DNA of 64,000 nt from Selaginella moellendorffii. Lineage: Eukaryota; Streptophyta; Lycopodiopsida; Selaginellales; Selaginellaceae. Positions 40,301 through 53,600 of the stretch are shown here, in pieces. Every line of letters begins with the position of its first letter. Position 1 is the stretch's first letter. A program made the translations under genes and the position numbers. The notes under the pieces were generated by a model. That model had not been told where the DNA came from. It searched no databases and saw only the letters and a program-made list of their open reading frames with translations. Location of the stretch: the NCBI RefSeq assembly GCF_000143415.4, contig NW_003314412.1, forward strand, positions 6,368-70,367, given 5' to 3'.

Positions 40301-43080
40301 TTGCTGGCATTGGAGTTTTGATGATTGATTTTGTGGAGAACAAAGTAGCTGACCTCTCTATCACTTTGCCAGCAACATCAGCTAATGAAGCAGAGTACTT
40401 GGCAACTATCAATGCCATGAAGTTGGCCACAGATTTCAAGTTTAGGCGAGTCACTTTCATTGGAGATGCGCAACTCATCATACACCAACTTATTGGAGAA
40501 TACCAAGTCCACAAAGAGAACCTGAAAGAGCTATGGCAGCAGGTAGTCAACCTAAAGGATGAGTTCTTTTAGGTGACTTTTCAAAGTGTCCCTCGTGAAG
40601 AAAACTTTTGGGCGGACAGGTTATCACATCAAGAAATCACCATGATGTGGGAGGCAAAAGGCACTCCCTGCTCTTCGGTTTCCAATGTCAAGGAGGAATC
40701 TAAGATAGATGAACCCCTTGATCCCAAGGCTTCTCCAGACTCTAGGGTTCATATTGTTTTCCTAGTTGATGTCAAGGACCCTGTCTTTATTGCCGGTCAA
40801 GGTACAACCAGATCTTCATTCATCCCAATAATCAAGATCTTACGGCCTTCCGGACACCTTGGGGCGTCTTCACTTTCAATGTTCTCCCATTTGGCTTGTG
40901 TAATGCAGGAGCTACTTTTCAGCACTTTATGACCCACGCCTTTCATGATCTGATTGGAGGTGCCTTGAGGGTGTATATGGATGATCTGTGCATGACCTTT
41001 GACTCCTTTGAGGACCACCTTGTGCACTTGGAGCAGATCTTCACTAGCTGCCGACAACACAGGTTTTCATTGAACCCGGAAAAGTGTAAATTCGGGGTGA
41101 CTGAAGGCCAGTTGCTAGGCTTTGATGTCTCACAGGATGGGATCAAATCCCAGGTAGCCAAGGCTAAGGAGATTCTGGATTGGAACCCACCAACCAATGT
41201 GAAGTAGCTTCGCAGCTTCCTCGAGCAAACAGGTTTCTTTCGCTGTTTCCTCCACAGCTATGCTGCACGTTCACGACCTCTGATAGCTCTGTTACAACAC
41301 AACATTCCATTTGTCTGGGGTGAGTCCCAGCAACAAGCCTTTGAATCACTAAAGCAGTCACTCCACACGGCCCTGGTAATCCAACCACCAGAACAACAAC
41401 TTCCTTTCAACATTTATATAACAACAAGTACAGAGGCTTTTGGAGTATGCCTTTGCCAATCTTCATAGCCCAGCAAGCCACCACATGCAACATACTATGC
41501 CTCACATTCATTCAAGGAGACTAAGAAGAAGTACGTAGATGCAGAAAAAGAAGCAGTGGCTGTTGTTTACACCTTGGAGCAATTTCGTCACTTTCTCGTT
41601 GGAGCCCGTATCCATTTCCATGTCTATTTTAATGTGCTGACCTTTCTTTTACAGTGACCGGTTCACAGTCTTCGTACTTTATCTCTCAAACATTGCAATG
41701 CGAGGAAATGGACCATCCAAGAGTTCCAGCCAACTTTTCACATGCGGCAGAAGCGTGTGATGGATCCAAGCGAGTTCCTAGTTGCTGAAGCTACTTCCTT
41801 TGTGGTCCCAGCAGCATTATAGGACATTGTAGTGTACCTGGATTCAGGTCAGTTCCCAGCAGATTCCTCACCAGTACAACAAAAGGCATTGGAGATCCGA
41901 GCATGGGGGTTTTGCCTTCTCAACAGACACCTTTACAGGAGAACTTCTCAAGAAGTTTTGTTGCGGTGTGTGGGTGAACATGAGGTCTCTAAGCTCCTTC
42001 ACACTTTCCACTCTTGTGTGGGGCATTTCTTGGGATGGGTCACAGCATAGCTCTTCTTGTGCCATGGCTACTTTTGGCCTTGGATTCATCAAGATAGCTT
42101 GGCCTATGCAAAGGCATGTGAGCAGTGCCAACAGTTCAACCCCCGAAGCCATGTTCCACGTCTTCCTTTCCAGCTCATCACTTCTCCGAGTCCCTTTTTC
42201 CAATGGGGACTTAACTTCGTCAGCCCGATCAACCCACTGAGCTCAAAAGGACAGCAATAGATCATCGTGGCGATAGACTATTTCACAAAATGGGTTGAGG
42301 CCACCCCTTTGTGATAGGCAGATCCACAGTCTACAACAAAGTTTGTCTACGAGTACATTATTTGTTGATTCAGAGTTCCTGCCATTTTGATTTCTGATCG
42401 TGGTAGCGGCTTCCTTGGACAGGTGATGTAGCATCTTCTCCAATGGCTACAGGTCAAGCACATGAAGAGCAGCAGCTATTATCCTGAGTGCAATGGCCAA
42501 GTGGAGTCCAGCAACAAGATATTGAAGACAGTCATCTCAAAGCTTGTGGAGGATCACCCAAGGCATTGGCACGAGCACTTGGTTATGGCATTGTGGGCCT
42601 TTCAGACGTCCTTCAAGACATCCATCTTCGTGACCCCATTCTCCCTTGTCTATGGGATAGAGGCCATGCCTCTAGTGAAGATCTATATGCCATCACTCTC
42701 ACTTTCACTTTGATACGCAGCAGCGATGCAGCTTAGCGATGAGGACAAGCTTCATGCACATGACTTGGAGGTTTTCACCTTGGAAGAACAACGACGATCT
42801 ACATCTGAACATCTCCTTCAAGCAAGCAGAAGATCAACTCAGTCATTGATCACCAACAGTCTACCAAACCATTCGAGGATGGCGATCTTGTTCTACTCAA
42901 GGAGTTTACGCCGCCTTCAAAGTTCTCTCCTCGCTGGACTAGCCCCTACTTTGTCCAGTGACACATCAAAAGTGGAGCATATGTGCTAGTTAATGCTAAT
43001 GGACGTGAGCTCCCACATGCTCACAACCACTCTCACCTCAAACGCTATCGCAAATGTGACTTCGGGTATTGAAAGTTACT
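37365..43080 (+). pseudogene. Decayed plus-strand Ty3/gypsy gag-pol with two RNase H domains
   Basis: Domains in order: gag (37,370-37,950; LLTFSGVGIVSPASHISHFD, RDFLQSLEGKATT); linker; retropepsin (38,830-39,400; DALVDSSPGSNIISLE, then ADFLVVDY-like and AYSWQ), split by a solo LTR; a plant-type second RNase H (40,290-40,660; NEAEYLATINAMKLATDFKF, FIGDAQLIIHQL); the second half of RT (40,830-41,210; LPFGLCNAGATFQHF, RVYMDDL); the normal RNase H (41,330-41,700); integrase (41,830-43,080; DYFTKWVEATPL, ISDRGSGFLGQV, SSYYPECNGQVESSNK, ending LKRYRK). Many stops and frameshifts. Sequence style fits the Tat/Athila branch. The extra RNase H lies before RT, and the first half of RT is missing. An LTR of family C follows directly. 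Confidence 0.8.
38899..39092 (+). mobile_element. Solo LTR (194 bp) with 5-bp target duplication
   Basis: Starts TGTAAGCAACCAAAG and ends GGCTTACA, flanked on both sides by CCTTT (38,894-38,898 and 39,093-39,097). It interrupts the protease coding region. It is the same LTR as those of the miniature element at 59,766-60,530. Confidence 0.88.
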
Positions 43081-44182
43081 TATCAGCCAGTCCTTACAGA
43101 CACTCTTTCCTTACTACCACGACGGCAGAAGGTTGGTATTGCTGGACCCGTTATCAATCTCCGCTTAAGGTAGTTAAGAAATTGGTCTTCGCATGTGCAC
43201 TTGACCAGATGAGCATAAGGATAAAATTCCTAAGTGCTATTAGTCAAGCATACTTGACCTGGTTAAAGAAACTCATTGTTGACTTACACTTGTTAGTATT
43301 GGGAACCCTCATGATATTGAGCTTGGTCCCTCAATATTAGCAAGATGATAGTTTTTTGTATCCGCCAAACACCCTCGCTATCATGCCCTTTGAGTTAGTC
43401 TCATTCTGGTACCAAATGCTATTTATAGAAAGTGTTTAGATTCGCTCATTTGGCATATTTACGGAATGTAGAGATTGTCTTGAACACAATGGTGTTCATC
43501 CCGTGTCCAAATTCGCAATCTAGCACCATTCCATATTTAATAAGTTTCGAGCTTGTCCCATAGACTAACTCTTGATTAAGGGAGGCTTGGGGTGAAAGCC
43601 CAAAGCATGTGTTCCTCAAGTGGGTGGGTGTGGGTGGTTCCAAATGTAAAGTAGGGATAGTGGGTAGGTTGGGCATGGTTGACCAACTTGAGGTATAGTC
43701 TAGCTCCTGCTTGTGTGCCTATCCTTGTTTTGCGTCCGGCTTGGGTCTAAGCCCAAGCTCCACACCATGTTAGCTGGTGGAGTACCCATATCCTTGCGTT
43801 AGGCCACTGGTATGCTGAAATAGTGCCAGACTCCGTTTGGCTCCATTTTGCATGTTGGTCCTGGCATTGGGATGCTGGATACTCTAAGACTGTTCCAAGT
43901 CGCTCTGTGCTCTTGTCCCTTTGCTCCTTAGGCTGTATGCTTGGGAGTTGATCTGTGGCTTAGTTCTGTCACTCCTTGGCTTCATGCTTGGGAGTTTGGC
44001 ACTGTTCCTTTGTTCAATGGCCCAAGGCCCTAAACCTTGGGTCCCACACCACTATTCTATGGACACGTGGCATGTGACATGTGGCATATAACACGTGGCA
44101 TATGGAGGGTTTAGGTTCCATTTCGTGGTGTTATCCTATGGTAAATCACCATAAGATAAAGGGTAAAAACCACATGTGTTAC
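43046..44182 (+). repeat. LTR family C (1.14 kb), 5' LTR of a non-coding element
   Basis: Starts like TATCGCAAATGTGACTTC and ends GTGTTACA, followed by a primer-binding site. It matches 49,141-49,267 plus 50,411-51,296 in direct orientation and 49,285-50,409 in inverted orientation. It contains the shared blocks GGTGAAAGCCCAAAGC and GTTAGGCCACTGG. It abuts the end of the gag-pol above, so it could alternatively be that element's 3' LTR. Confidence 0.7.
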
Positions 44183-44196
44183 ATTTGGTATTAGAA
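44183..44196 (+). other. Primer-binding site, Met-tRNA type
   Basis: TTTGGTATTAGAAA; the usual initiator-Met tRNA complement begins TGGTATCAGAGC. Two mismatches suggest age. Confidence 0.65.
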
Positions 44197-47100
44197 AATA
44201 AGTCTTGGCGAGTACTATCCAATGAGGTTGGGCAATTAGTCTTGTTGTATATGCAGAGATGAAAACGATGATCCAAGTGGGTACATGTTTGGGTGCAAAG
44301 GCTTTGCAATGGTCCCTTGAGTATGGATTTGGTTACCTTTTTATACCATATTATGTCAGCTTGCTCTTGGGCTCATAAGATGATTGAGATACTTCGTTTG
44401 CACGAGTTTGCGCTTGGGCTCATGAGTGAGGCACATTAGCAACTCAAGGTTGTACTTTGAGTTGGCAGGATTAATGTTAGCCTATCGATGGTTCTAAGAA
44501 TTGTTCCATGTACCATGGGTGAAAGTAAATCTTCCCTGGTTTTGCTATGAGTGGCAAATAGACTAACCAAGACACAAGACTACCAAGACTAAGTCAAGAT
44601 CAGTGAGAGCTCCCTACTCTCATAAAGTTTAACAAAATGCAAGGTGCAACTTGCCACCAAGCACAACGCTATAGAAGAAAGGTACAAGGGTCACCTTTAT
44701 AGAAAAGTGCAATGGCCATTTTTCTACACCAACTCTAGACTCTATCCAACTCAACTGCCTTAGCCCCAAAAAGCTAGCATCCCTCATACAAATTATATAC
44801 TAAAGTCTAAGTTAACCAAAGTCAACTTCAACCCCTTCACTAGTTTGTATTGGGGTTCGAAAATAGAAAGGTTTTCGAGCAAAGTGACCAATAAATCAGA
44901 TATTGGAAAATCCTAAGAAAATTTGTAGAAAATTTTCCATCCTAGAGAAAGAATGACTCTCAATGTAGGAATGCAAACTTTCAAGACTCAACTAACCTCC
45001 TCTTACATACAACTTCATATAGATTCACCTCAACACAAATTCTCAAGACCTATAGTATGCTTAAGCCTTGAACATCTTTTCCCATATAACCGACATTCAA
45101 CACTGACATTCGCAAAATGCAAAGTGAACATCCAAGGCTTAATCAAGAATACCACATTTTCGGATATCCACACTACACTAACACTCTTCTTCAACCACCT
45201 TCAAGATCCAATGTGAAGCCAAAACATTAACAAGAAAAATGATATGGAGAATCAAGCTCTAAAGAAAATTCCTCAATACTTAAACAACAATGCCACTTTC
45301 ACTAACATAAGTGTTAGTAATGTCAATGCCTCAACTACACACCTTCTCCATCCAAAAATCTGCTCCAACTACTAACGGATCAACTGTGAGCTATAGCAAA
45401 TGAATGCTACAACCTTTTCCAACACCTTAATGGGCAAACTCAAGGAAACAAGGTACCAACTTAAGCTTAGTATATCATAGATCACTATTGAGAATCTAGT
45501 TAAAGTTACTACAATGCTACTATTTGCAAGTAAACTAGCTTCACTATCAACCACTTTGGGGGTGATCATCGTTAAACCAAGCAACTTCGCAAACACATTA
45601 CTCATTATCACATGGACATGATATAAAAATCACAATGACTTGATCATCAATTGAGTAACACCACGAGCAATGCCTATATCATTACTTCAAAGATTATATG
45701 AATATCAAGTGCCAACTCAATTCAACAAAATGCAACATAAATGCTACACCTCACCAATAGAGATTTACAACACCTAACACCACTAACTTTTGTTCATAAC
45801 ACGGACTAGCTCATGCCACTCTTTATCTGACCAAACTTAAAACTAATCCAACACTAAGTTACTCAAAGAGCAATAGCAAGGTTCCCCAAAAAAGAATTAA
45901 ACATTGTAACCCAAGTTTTCCAATAGTAAGCCTAAACAAAAATGATTTAGCACTTAACCACTTTCCATCCCATGACTCACCACTTGTAAACTATCACTTC
46001 CAACATGCATCAAGGTAGGGACTCTTGATTGCATATTGTGAATATGAGCAATGAGTCACACTTCATTGCAAATCATCCCTCCAAGAAGAGAGAAAATGAC
46101 TTACGTATTTGATCCTTCGTCCCTTAGAACTCTCTTTTCGCTCTCATCTTTGACCAAACCTCAAGCTTTGCTTTTGCATTGCTATCAGTCCAATCCAAGA
46201 AATGTTTTTGAGAGAGTATAGCAATGACTACTTGAACCAATAGACTAATCCCTATAGTCTTAATTGATCCACTCATAATCATGCCTAAGAAGGATCCACT
46301 AGTGCCATGCTAAATAGCTACAGACTGAGGATAGTGATGTCCAATTTAGTTGTTTGAGGTTGAGATGTTAATACCCGTATTATAGCGTTGTTTACGAGGA
46401 GGTTGTGTACCAATATGAGTCCATCTCATGGTCATCACTTTAGTTTCGACTAAGTGTTGATTATGCATAATTAGCCTCTTCAAGGTATGCTCAAAACTAT
46501 TGGCTAAATGCAAAAGTGAGCTTATTTCAATTGAGTTGGATTCGAGTGGTTATTTAATTTGTACTTGTCCATGAACTTATATCTCGTACATGAGGTATTA
46601 CATTACTATTGGACAAGTATATAACTTATGACAAGTGTTGGTGTTTAGGCCTTGTGAAGGTAAGTTGAGGAGTGATTGTTAGTTGCTTTGCAACTAGTGA
46701 TTATTTGTAGACTTTGTCAAAGACTATTGATACTTGTTTTGCTCGATGATGATTTAGTAGTGATGGGCTTGCTTTACCGGATAGTGTTGCAAAGGATCAT
46801 GTCGTTAGACTTATATGGTTTTCCCATGTTGGCATATCAATTCTACTTTTGTCGATGTCATTTGGTTATATTTAGTCTGTAGTGTTGGATTACGTTGAGT
46901 CTTGGACATGGTGATTCACTCCTTCAGGAAGTGTTATTTGTAACTAAGTTTTGCTAAAGGATTGGTCTCGGTTACTGATTAAGGTATCTTCGACCTTGGT
47001 TAGCTTGGTTGTTAAAGAGCTTTGAGTGGTGATTCATTCTTGCTTTCTTCTAACTTTGTTATGGTGTTGACGGCATTGTGGTGGTGCCTTGTTGTTGACA

Positions 47101-49127
47101 TTGTTGATGTTGAGATTCGAGTGAAATGGATATCTCTCCTCAGGATTAATATTGAGTTTCATTAGTCTTGATGAAGATAGTGTTGATGATTTGGTTATAA
47201 CTCTGTGTTATTGGCATTGGTGCATTTGCTAATTAGCAATTGTATTGATGTTCAAATAAACTGAGTGGCAAATTTGGGTTAGTTGTATTCTAGACGAAAT
47301 TGTTTAGTAGGGATTAAACTTTGAGCTTTTCTTTGAAAAGTGATTCAATTGTAGACTATGCTAGCCTTACAAGTGAAAGAATTAGTGATTGATATTGAAG
47401 TGATTGAATCTTTGTTGAACTTTAGTTAAAATATATCAATCATTGATGATTTTCCTTGTGCTTGTTACGAAGTGAGTTACATCTTGCTAAAGATGGATTC
47501 ATGGAAGATCGATTTGATGATCACTTGTTGAGCATAGCTCCATTATGTTTAGCTTTTGGATTAATGCAAACATATTTTTCATTAACTTTAGCATTATGAA
47601 GTTTGGTTTATAGATATGTTGAGAAGGATCTTGTGGGTTGTACTATGATTTCTCTTTAGCATTAAAGTTAGCTTCTACAAGATTCATGATCATTATTATG
47701 CAAGACTTGGCTATAGGCTTCTTCGAGCTTTTGGTTCCTTGAATTTTGTGCTCATTGTTCCATTTGTTAAAAGTTGTTAGGGAAGGCATTTTGGCTCCTA
47801 GCTTTAATGTTGAAGTTAATATTTACATTTAGCAATCATTGGTGATAATTGACTATCATTTAGGATAATTGATTATCTTTATTAAAGATTTTGCTTGATT
47901 ATTATTGATCTAGAATGATTTGCCATTCTTTGGGATGGTGATTCTTTTTTCAATGATGATTATGCATCTCTTTATTGATGGGATGATTGATAATCTTTTA
48001 TGATGGTTAGTTGTTCTCTTTGATGGCTTATAGCTTTTTGCAATACCATGTGTTTTTTTGTGGTTTGCTTTGGATTGGTCTTTTGGGTTTGAGACATCGG
48101 TAGGATGTTGCTAACAGTTGCTTCAGCAACTTGAGTTCCTTTGTATTATTGACTGAGATCTATTTAGTTTGGCTTCTGTGATAATTGGCGTGAATGAGTG
48201 TTTGTTGATTTTACCGCATTCATTCTGTTCTGTTGATTATTGTTTGAGTTAGTTCTGATAGATTGGGTTGTTATTTCCTTCAGGTGATACATTCACGAGC
48301 ATCTTACTTGCCAGTCGATAATACTTTGTGTTCTTTGAGTTATCTTATATAAGTTATTTAGTAAAATCTTTGATAGTTAAGTTTTATCATTGAGTTTTCT
48401 TGATGATATACTTGCTACTGAATTTTGTTGGATGGTGAATCCTATGTTTCCAATGATAGTGATCATTGTGGTTCCTATCCTATAATATTGGTTTATCGGA
48501 TGATAACTTACTTGGAATACTTTTGTGTTCTAATTTGAGCTTTATTCACTAATAATTAAGTATCTAAGATATCATTGTCTCTTGATATTGTTCATCTATT
48601 GATCTTTTGAGTTTGGGCCAGTATATGCAGACTCGCTTCGGCACTTTGTGTGCATGTTGAAATCTTTAGTCATGGGGTAGCTAGTGTCGACTAGTCACAT
48701 CACCTGCCTTTCTGTCGATGATCTTTATTCCATTAAAAGGGCGTGACTGTGTAAACAACTCTAACTGCCTGTTTACAGTAGTTTATCTGAATATTACCGA
48801 CGGGTTTAGTTTCTTTGCTCATGAGGGTTGGGGCCTTTGGCTTCTCTCTCTATGTCCCTGTGGGCAAGGGCATATCACACTTTTGTAAACTGGGTGACAA
48901 CCAGAGTAGCAAGGGTGGCTAACTCTGTTGGTTATTTCCTTGTCAGCGATGATCGGAAGGTGTCTAAGCTGGTAGCGCATCCGCGTTAAATAAAAAGGTT
49001 GCCTCTTAACTCCTTTAAGTTGGTGCATTTCTCACATAGTGTGATCACCATGAACTTTTTTTAGAGTTGTTTCCTTCGCAGTGGTCTAGGCTCGAGTATG
49101 CATCGATGAGGACGTCGATCTTCCCTA
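44197..49127 (+). other. Non-coding interior of a LARD-like LTR element
   Basis: About 4.9 kb without any frame above about 90 codons or any retrotransposon domain. AT-rich. About 47,630-48,500 is repeated at 54,560-55,390. It lies between an LTR with primer-binding site and a polypurine tract with LTR, which is the layout of a large retrotransposon derivative that depends on proteins from other elements. Confidence 0.6.
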
Positions 49128-49140
49128 GGGGGGGGAGAGT
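49128..49140 (+). other. Polypurine tract
   Basis: AGGGGGGGGAGAG immediately before TGTCACGAATG, the start of the 3' LTR. Confidence 0.75.
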
Positions 49141-49267
49141 GTCACGAATGTGACTTCAGGTATCGAAAGTTACCTGTCAGCCAGTCCTTACGGACACTCT
49201 TTCCTTACTACCACAATAGCAAAAGGTCAATATTGTTGGACCCATTATCAGTCTCCGTTTGTTAATC
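49141..49267 (+). repeat. 3' LTR of family C, first part
   Basis: Matches 43,046-43,165. The remaining LTR resumes at 50,411 after an inverted LTR insertion; about 110 bp of the LTR are missing at the junction. Confidence 0.75.
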
Positions 49268-50410
49268 CTCTGATACCAAATGTAGCGCATGTGGTTTTTA
49301 CCCTTTATCCTATGGTGATTTACCATAGGATAACCACAAAGCGGAACCTAAACCCTCTTTGTGCCACGTGACACATGCCACATGTCACATGCCACGTGTC
49401 CAAAGGAACGTGGTGTGGAACCCGAGTTCAGGGCCTTGGGCCACTGAATGAAAGAATGGTGCCAAACTCCCAAGCATGGAGCCAAGGAGTGATGGAACCG
49501 GGCCACAGAGCTACTCCCAAGCATACAGCCCAAGGAGCGAAGGAACAAGAGCCCGGAGCGACTTAGAATAGTCCTAGAGCAATCAGCATCCCAATGCTAG
49601 GACCAACATGCAAAACAGGGTTAAACGGAGTCTGGTGGTATTTCAGCATACTAGTGGCCTAATATGAAAACATGGGTACTCCACCAACTAGCATGGTGTG
49701 GAGTTTAGGCTTAGACCCAAGCCGGATGCGAAACAAGGACAGGCACGCAAGTGGGAGCTAGACTATGCCTCAAGTTAGTCGGCTATGCCCGACCTACCCA
49801 CTATCCCTACTATACATCTGGAACCCCCCTTGAGGAACACACTCTTTGGGCTTTCACTCTAAGCCTCCTTTAGTATCAGGAGTTAGTCTCTAGGATAAGC
49901 TTGAAACTTACTAAATATGGAATGGCACTAGAATGTGAATTTGGACACAGGACGAACACCATTGTGTTTAGGCCAATCTCTACATTCCGTAGATATGCCA
50001 AATGAGCAAATCTAGACACTTTCCATAAATAGCATTTGGGACTGAAATGAGACTAACACAAAGGGCATGATAGCGATGGTGTTTGGTAGACACGGTAAGC
50101 TATCATCTAGCTATATTGAGGGACTAATTTCAATACACAGGGTTTTTTGTCACTAGCAAATGCAAAACAAAACGAGACGGGAACTCCTTACCGGGCTAAG
50201 TATGCTTAACTAATAACACGTAAGAATTCTGTCCTTATGCTCGTCCGGTCTAAATACACTCGAAATGCCTAGTTAACTCCACTAGCACAAGAGGGACTGA
50301 TAAAGGGTCCAGCAATACCGACCTCCTACTGTCGTGGCAGTAAGGAAAGAGTGTCTGTAAGGATTGGCCAACAAGTAACTTTCGATACCTGAAGTCACAT
50401 TCGCAACAGA
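49268..50410 (-). repeat. Inverted family-C LTR with its primer-binding site
   Basis: Reverse complement of the family-C LTR: its 5' end is near 50,409 (complement TGTTGCGAATGTGACTTC) and its 3' end at 49,285 (TACA), followed on that strand by TTTGGTATCAGAGG (49,284-49,271). It splits the plus-strand 3' LTR and forms a large inverted repeat with 50,411-51,296. Confidence 0.75.
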
Positions 50411-51296
50411 CTTGCACTTGCTAGTGTTGGGAACCCCCACGATATTGAGCTTGGTCCCTTAATATTCGCAAGATGATAGTTTACCGTGTCTGCCAAACAC
50501 CCTCGCTATCATGCCCTTTATATTAGTCTCATTCAGGTCCCAAATGATATTTATTCAAAATGTCTAAATTCGCTCATTTGGCATATCTACGAAATGTAGA
50601 GATTGTCCTGAACACAATAGTGTTCATCCTGTGTCCAAATTCACAATCTAGCACTATTCCATATTTAGTAAGTTTTGAGCTTGTCCCAGAGATTAACTCC
50701 TAATACTAAAGGAGACTTGGGGTGAAAGCCCAAAGCGTGTATTCCTCAAGGGGGGGGGGGGGGGGGGGGGGGGGCGGATAGTAGGGATAGTGGGTAAGTC
50801 GGGCATGGCCAACCAACCTGAGGTATAGTCTATCTCCTGCTTGCGTGCCTGTCCTTGTTCTGTGTTTGGCTTGGGTCTAAGCCCAAGCTCTACACTATGC
50901 TAGCTGATGAAGTACCCATATCCTCACGTTAGGCCACTGGTATGCTAAAATAACACCAAACTCTATTTGGCTCTGTTTTGCGTGTTGATCCTGGCATTGG
51001 GATGCTAGATACTCTAGGACTATTCCAAGTCACTTCGTGCTCATGTCCCTTTGCTCCTTAGGCTATATACTCAAGAGTTGCTCCGTGGCTCGATTCTGTC
51101 ACTCCTTGGCTCCATGCTTGGGAGGTTAGCACCGTTCCTTCATTCAGTGGCCCAAAGCCTTGAACCTTGGGTTCCACACCACTGTTCTATGGACACATGG
51201 CATGTGACACGTGGCATATGAAGGGTTTAGGTTCCGCTTTGTGGTGTTATCCTATGGTAAATCACCATAGGATGGGTAAAAACCATGTGCACTACA
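50411..51296 (+). repeat. 3' LTR of family C, second part
   Basis: Matches 43,275-44,182, from TAGTGTTGGGAACCC to GTGCACTACA. Confidence 0.75.
50750..50774 (+). repeat. 25-base G run
   Basis: Uninterrupted G25 within the LTR, where the sister LTR at 43,615 has GTGGGTGGGTGTGGGTGG. Could be true expansion or an assembly artefact. Confidence 0.9.
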
Positions 51297-51549
51297 AACG
51301 CTTCATCTGGTGAGGTGTTCCTCTTCTCTTCTTTTTCTTTTTCTCCCTTTCTTTCACTTTACTTTCATGGCTCTTTTTCTTACTTTCAGAGGGTGTTTCT
51401 CCATTGGACCGTGGCTTGTGCCTTGGATTTCATGCTCAGGCTGCATTGCCGTTTGTATGGAGGTTCCTCACTTGGCCCAGTCTATGTTCCAAGTTCTTTG
51501 GTCCTTCCCTTACCATTACTTTTTTCTTAGTATATAGTGTGTTTTCTTA
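51297..51549. other. Unassigned sequence
   Basis: Pyrimidine-rich (CTTCTTTTTCTTTTTCTCCC) sequence after the LTR. Overlapping frames of about 80 codons exist, but none looks like a known protein. Confidence 0.45.
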
Positions 51550-53600
51550 TAACTTTTTAAACACTAACCCCAAGTGTTTCAAATGGTCTTCTAACATTTC
51601 TTTAAAGACTAAAGCATCATCGATATATAGGACAATAAAATATGTTAAATAATTTCTAAATATTCTATCCATAATTATATTGAATATAGCTGGAGCATTA
51701 TATAACCCAAAAAACATAATGAGGAATTCATAGGATCCATAAGGAGTTTTAAAGGCTGTCTTCTCTACATCCTAATCTACCACCTATATTTAATGATATT
51801 TAGACCGCAAATCAAATTACATAAAATACTTAGCTTTCAAGAGTTGGTCAAATAAGTCATTAATGTGAGGAAAAGGATAACTGTTTTTGGCCATAATCTT
51901 GTTCAGAGCCTAATAATTAATACACATCCTCATAGTACTATTTTTTTTCATAAAAAAACCTTATGACCTTTATTAAAAAGTTCTATGAGATTCTTCTTGA
52001 GTTCAACCATCTCCTTAATATTCAAATAGTATAGAGCTTTTGTGGGTGGCTTAAAACCTAGAACAATATCAACTTCATAACTAGGAGGTAGCTTTGGTGG
52101 TAAATTTTTCGAAAAGATATCTTAATTGTTTGCCAATAGGCTCATGAGCATATGTAGAATTACTAAGAGGCTCCTAAATACATTCACATATTAGGTAACC
52201 TTTCCATTTAACAAGATACTTCTAACACTTTGAATTTTTAATCTAATACATATAACCATACCCAATCTCCCACTTGATAAGTTTCATCTTGGCAATGCTA
52301 ATCCTTATCATGCCAATACCTATGCTAAGCTTTGCTTATTGTTTTAGTAATTCTAGACCAACCTTGGAAAAGTTGATCCACATAAGTCTCAATGGCTAAT
52401 TATATTTCATGCCTCTCCACAAAAGAAACAATAAACCACACTACTTATTATGCTAAGAGTAGGTTTCATAGATTGCTACTACTTGTACCTATTAGGGGGA
52501 GGAATAGGGGGCTTACAATTAGAAAAAGATATTAGTGGTTACCAATCACTACTTTTATTGACCATTATTTAGTGAGTTTCTATATTATTTATTTCTGTTC
52601 ACCTTGTTTATTCCTAAAATTCTTATTTTTATCCAAGGTAGTAGTACATGGTTGTTGATACTATTCTATGAACAAGTGATTAAAGGCAATTTGTTGTGCA
52701 AACTCCTTGCACTTTATATATGTTTTTGGTTTAAACTTCAAAATCTCATTTTAACAAAGTGAACTTAAACCTTCCAAGAAATAGCTCTAAGCATTTTCAT
52801 CACTCATATTTACAATTATAATACACTTTTGAGAAAATACATTAATATTATACATATTGCTTTAACTGTTAGAGCTCTAGGTGATGTCTTAAACCAAGAT
52901 CATTTAGTAAATATTTCTTTTGGATATAAGATCTCATTTTAGTCCAACTTCTAGTTTACCCATTTTTAGTGTATATCTAGCACCACCAAGTTTTGGCATG
53001 ATTAGTGAGAAAGGATTATATTTGCCACTATAAAATAGTTTTCCATATCATAGGCCCAATCTTCCAAAGCTTGATAATCCTGCATGCTTCTAAAATTGGG
53101 TGGTTTCAAAGGTTTAAACTTTAGAACTCATGCAATTGGGGCCAGTTATAAAACTTTAACATCCTCAAAATTTTAAAAAGAGTTTGGCTACTTAGTTTTA
53201 ACTAATTTAGCTACCTTAGCTTCTTTCTTCCTCTTCTTATTCTCCTTTAATTTGTGAATTTCCTTTGTAAATTCTAAATCTTAATATTTTGAATTGTACA
53301 TTATAGTGCAACCTTTAGCCTAAGATCTTTCTCTTTTGACTTAGCCTCAACTTCTTTTATAGCATCTCTAGTAGGAGTTTCCTCTTTTTGATTTACTCAT
53401 CTAAAGGTTTTAGCATCATTAACATAATTCTATTTTTCCATTTCAAGAGTTGCATGCATATCTGCAATAAATGAACATGTATACAATATTCTTACCAAAT
53501 AGAGCAATTCAACAAATCCTATACAAGCAGTTTAAATCTTTTAGAAAAGTCTCTACATACGCAACTAGAGTCAAAAACTCTAACAACAGTTGCATAGAAA
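51550..53600 (-). pseudogene. Decayed minus-strand Ty3/gypsy gag-RT remains
   Basis: About 51,550-52,140 is a diverged copy of the RT region at 34,580-35,200 (for example ATCGATATATAGGACAA against ATTGATATATAGGACAA). About 53,000-53,120 on the minus strand reads as gag (FKPLKPPNFRSMQDYQALED, then WAYDMENYF). Sequence between is degenerate and AT-rich. Two separate fragments of one element are likely. Confidence 0.65.

Noticed and set aside
51285-51652. Three overlapping frames of 75-82 codons after the LTR
   Set aside because: Pyrimidine-rich sequence partly overlapping decayed reverse transcriptase on the other strand; no protein family seen.
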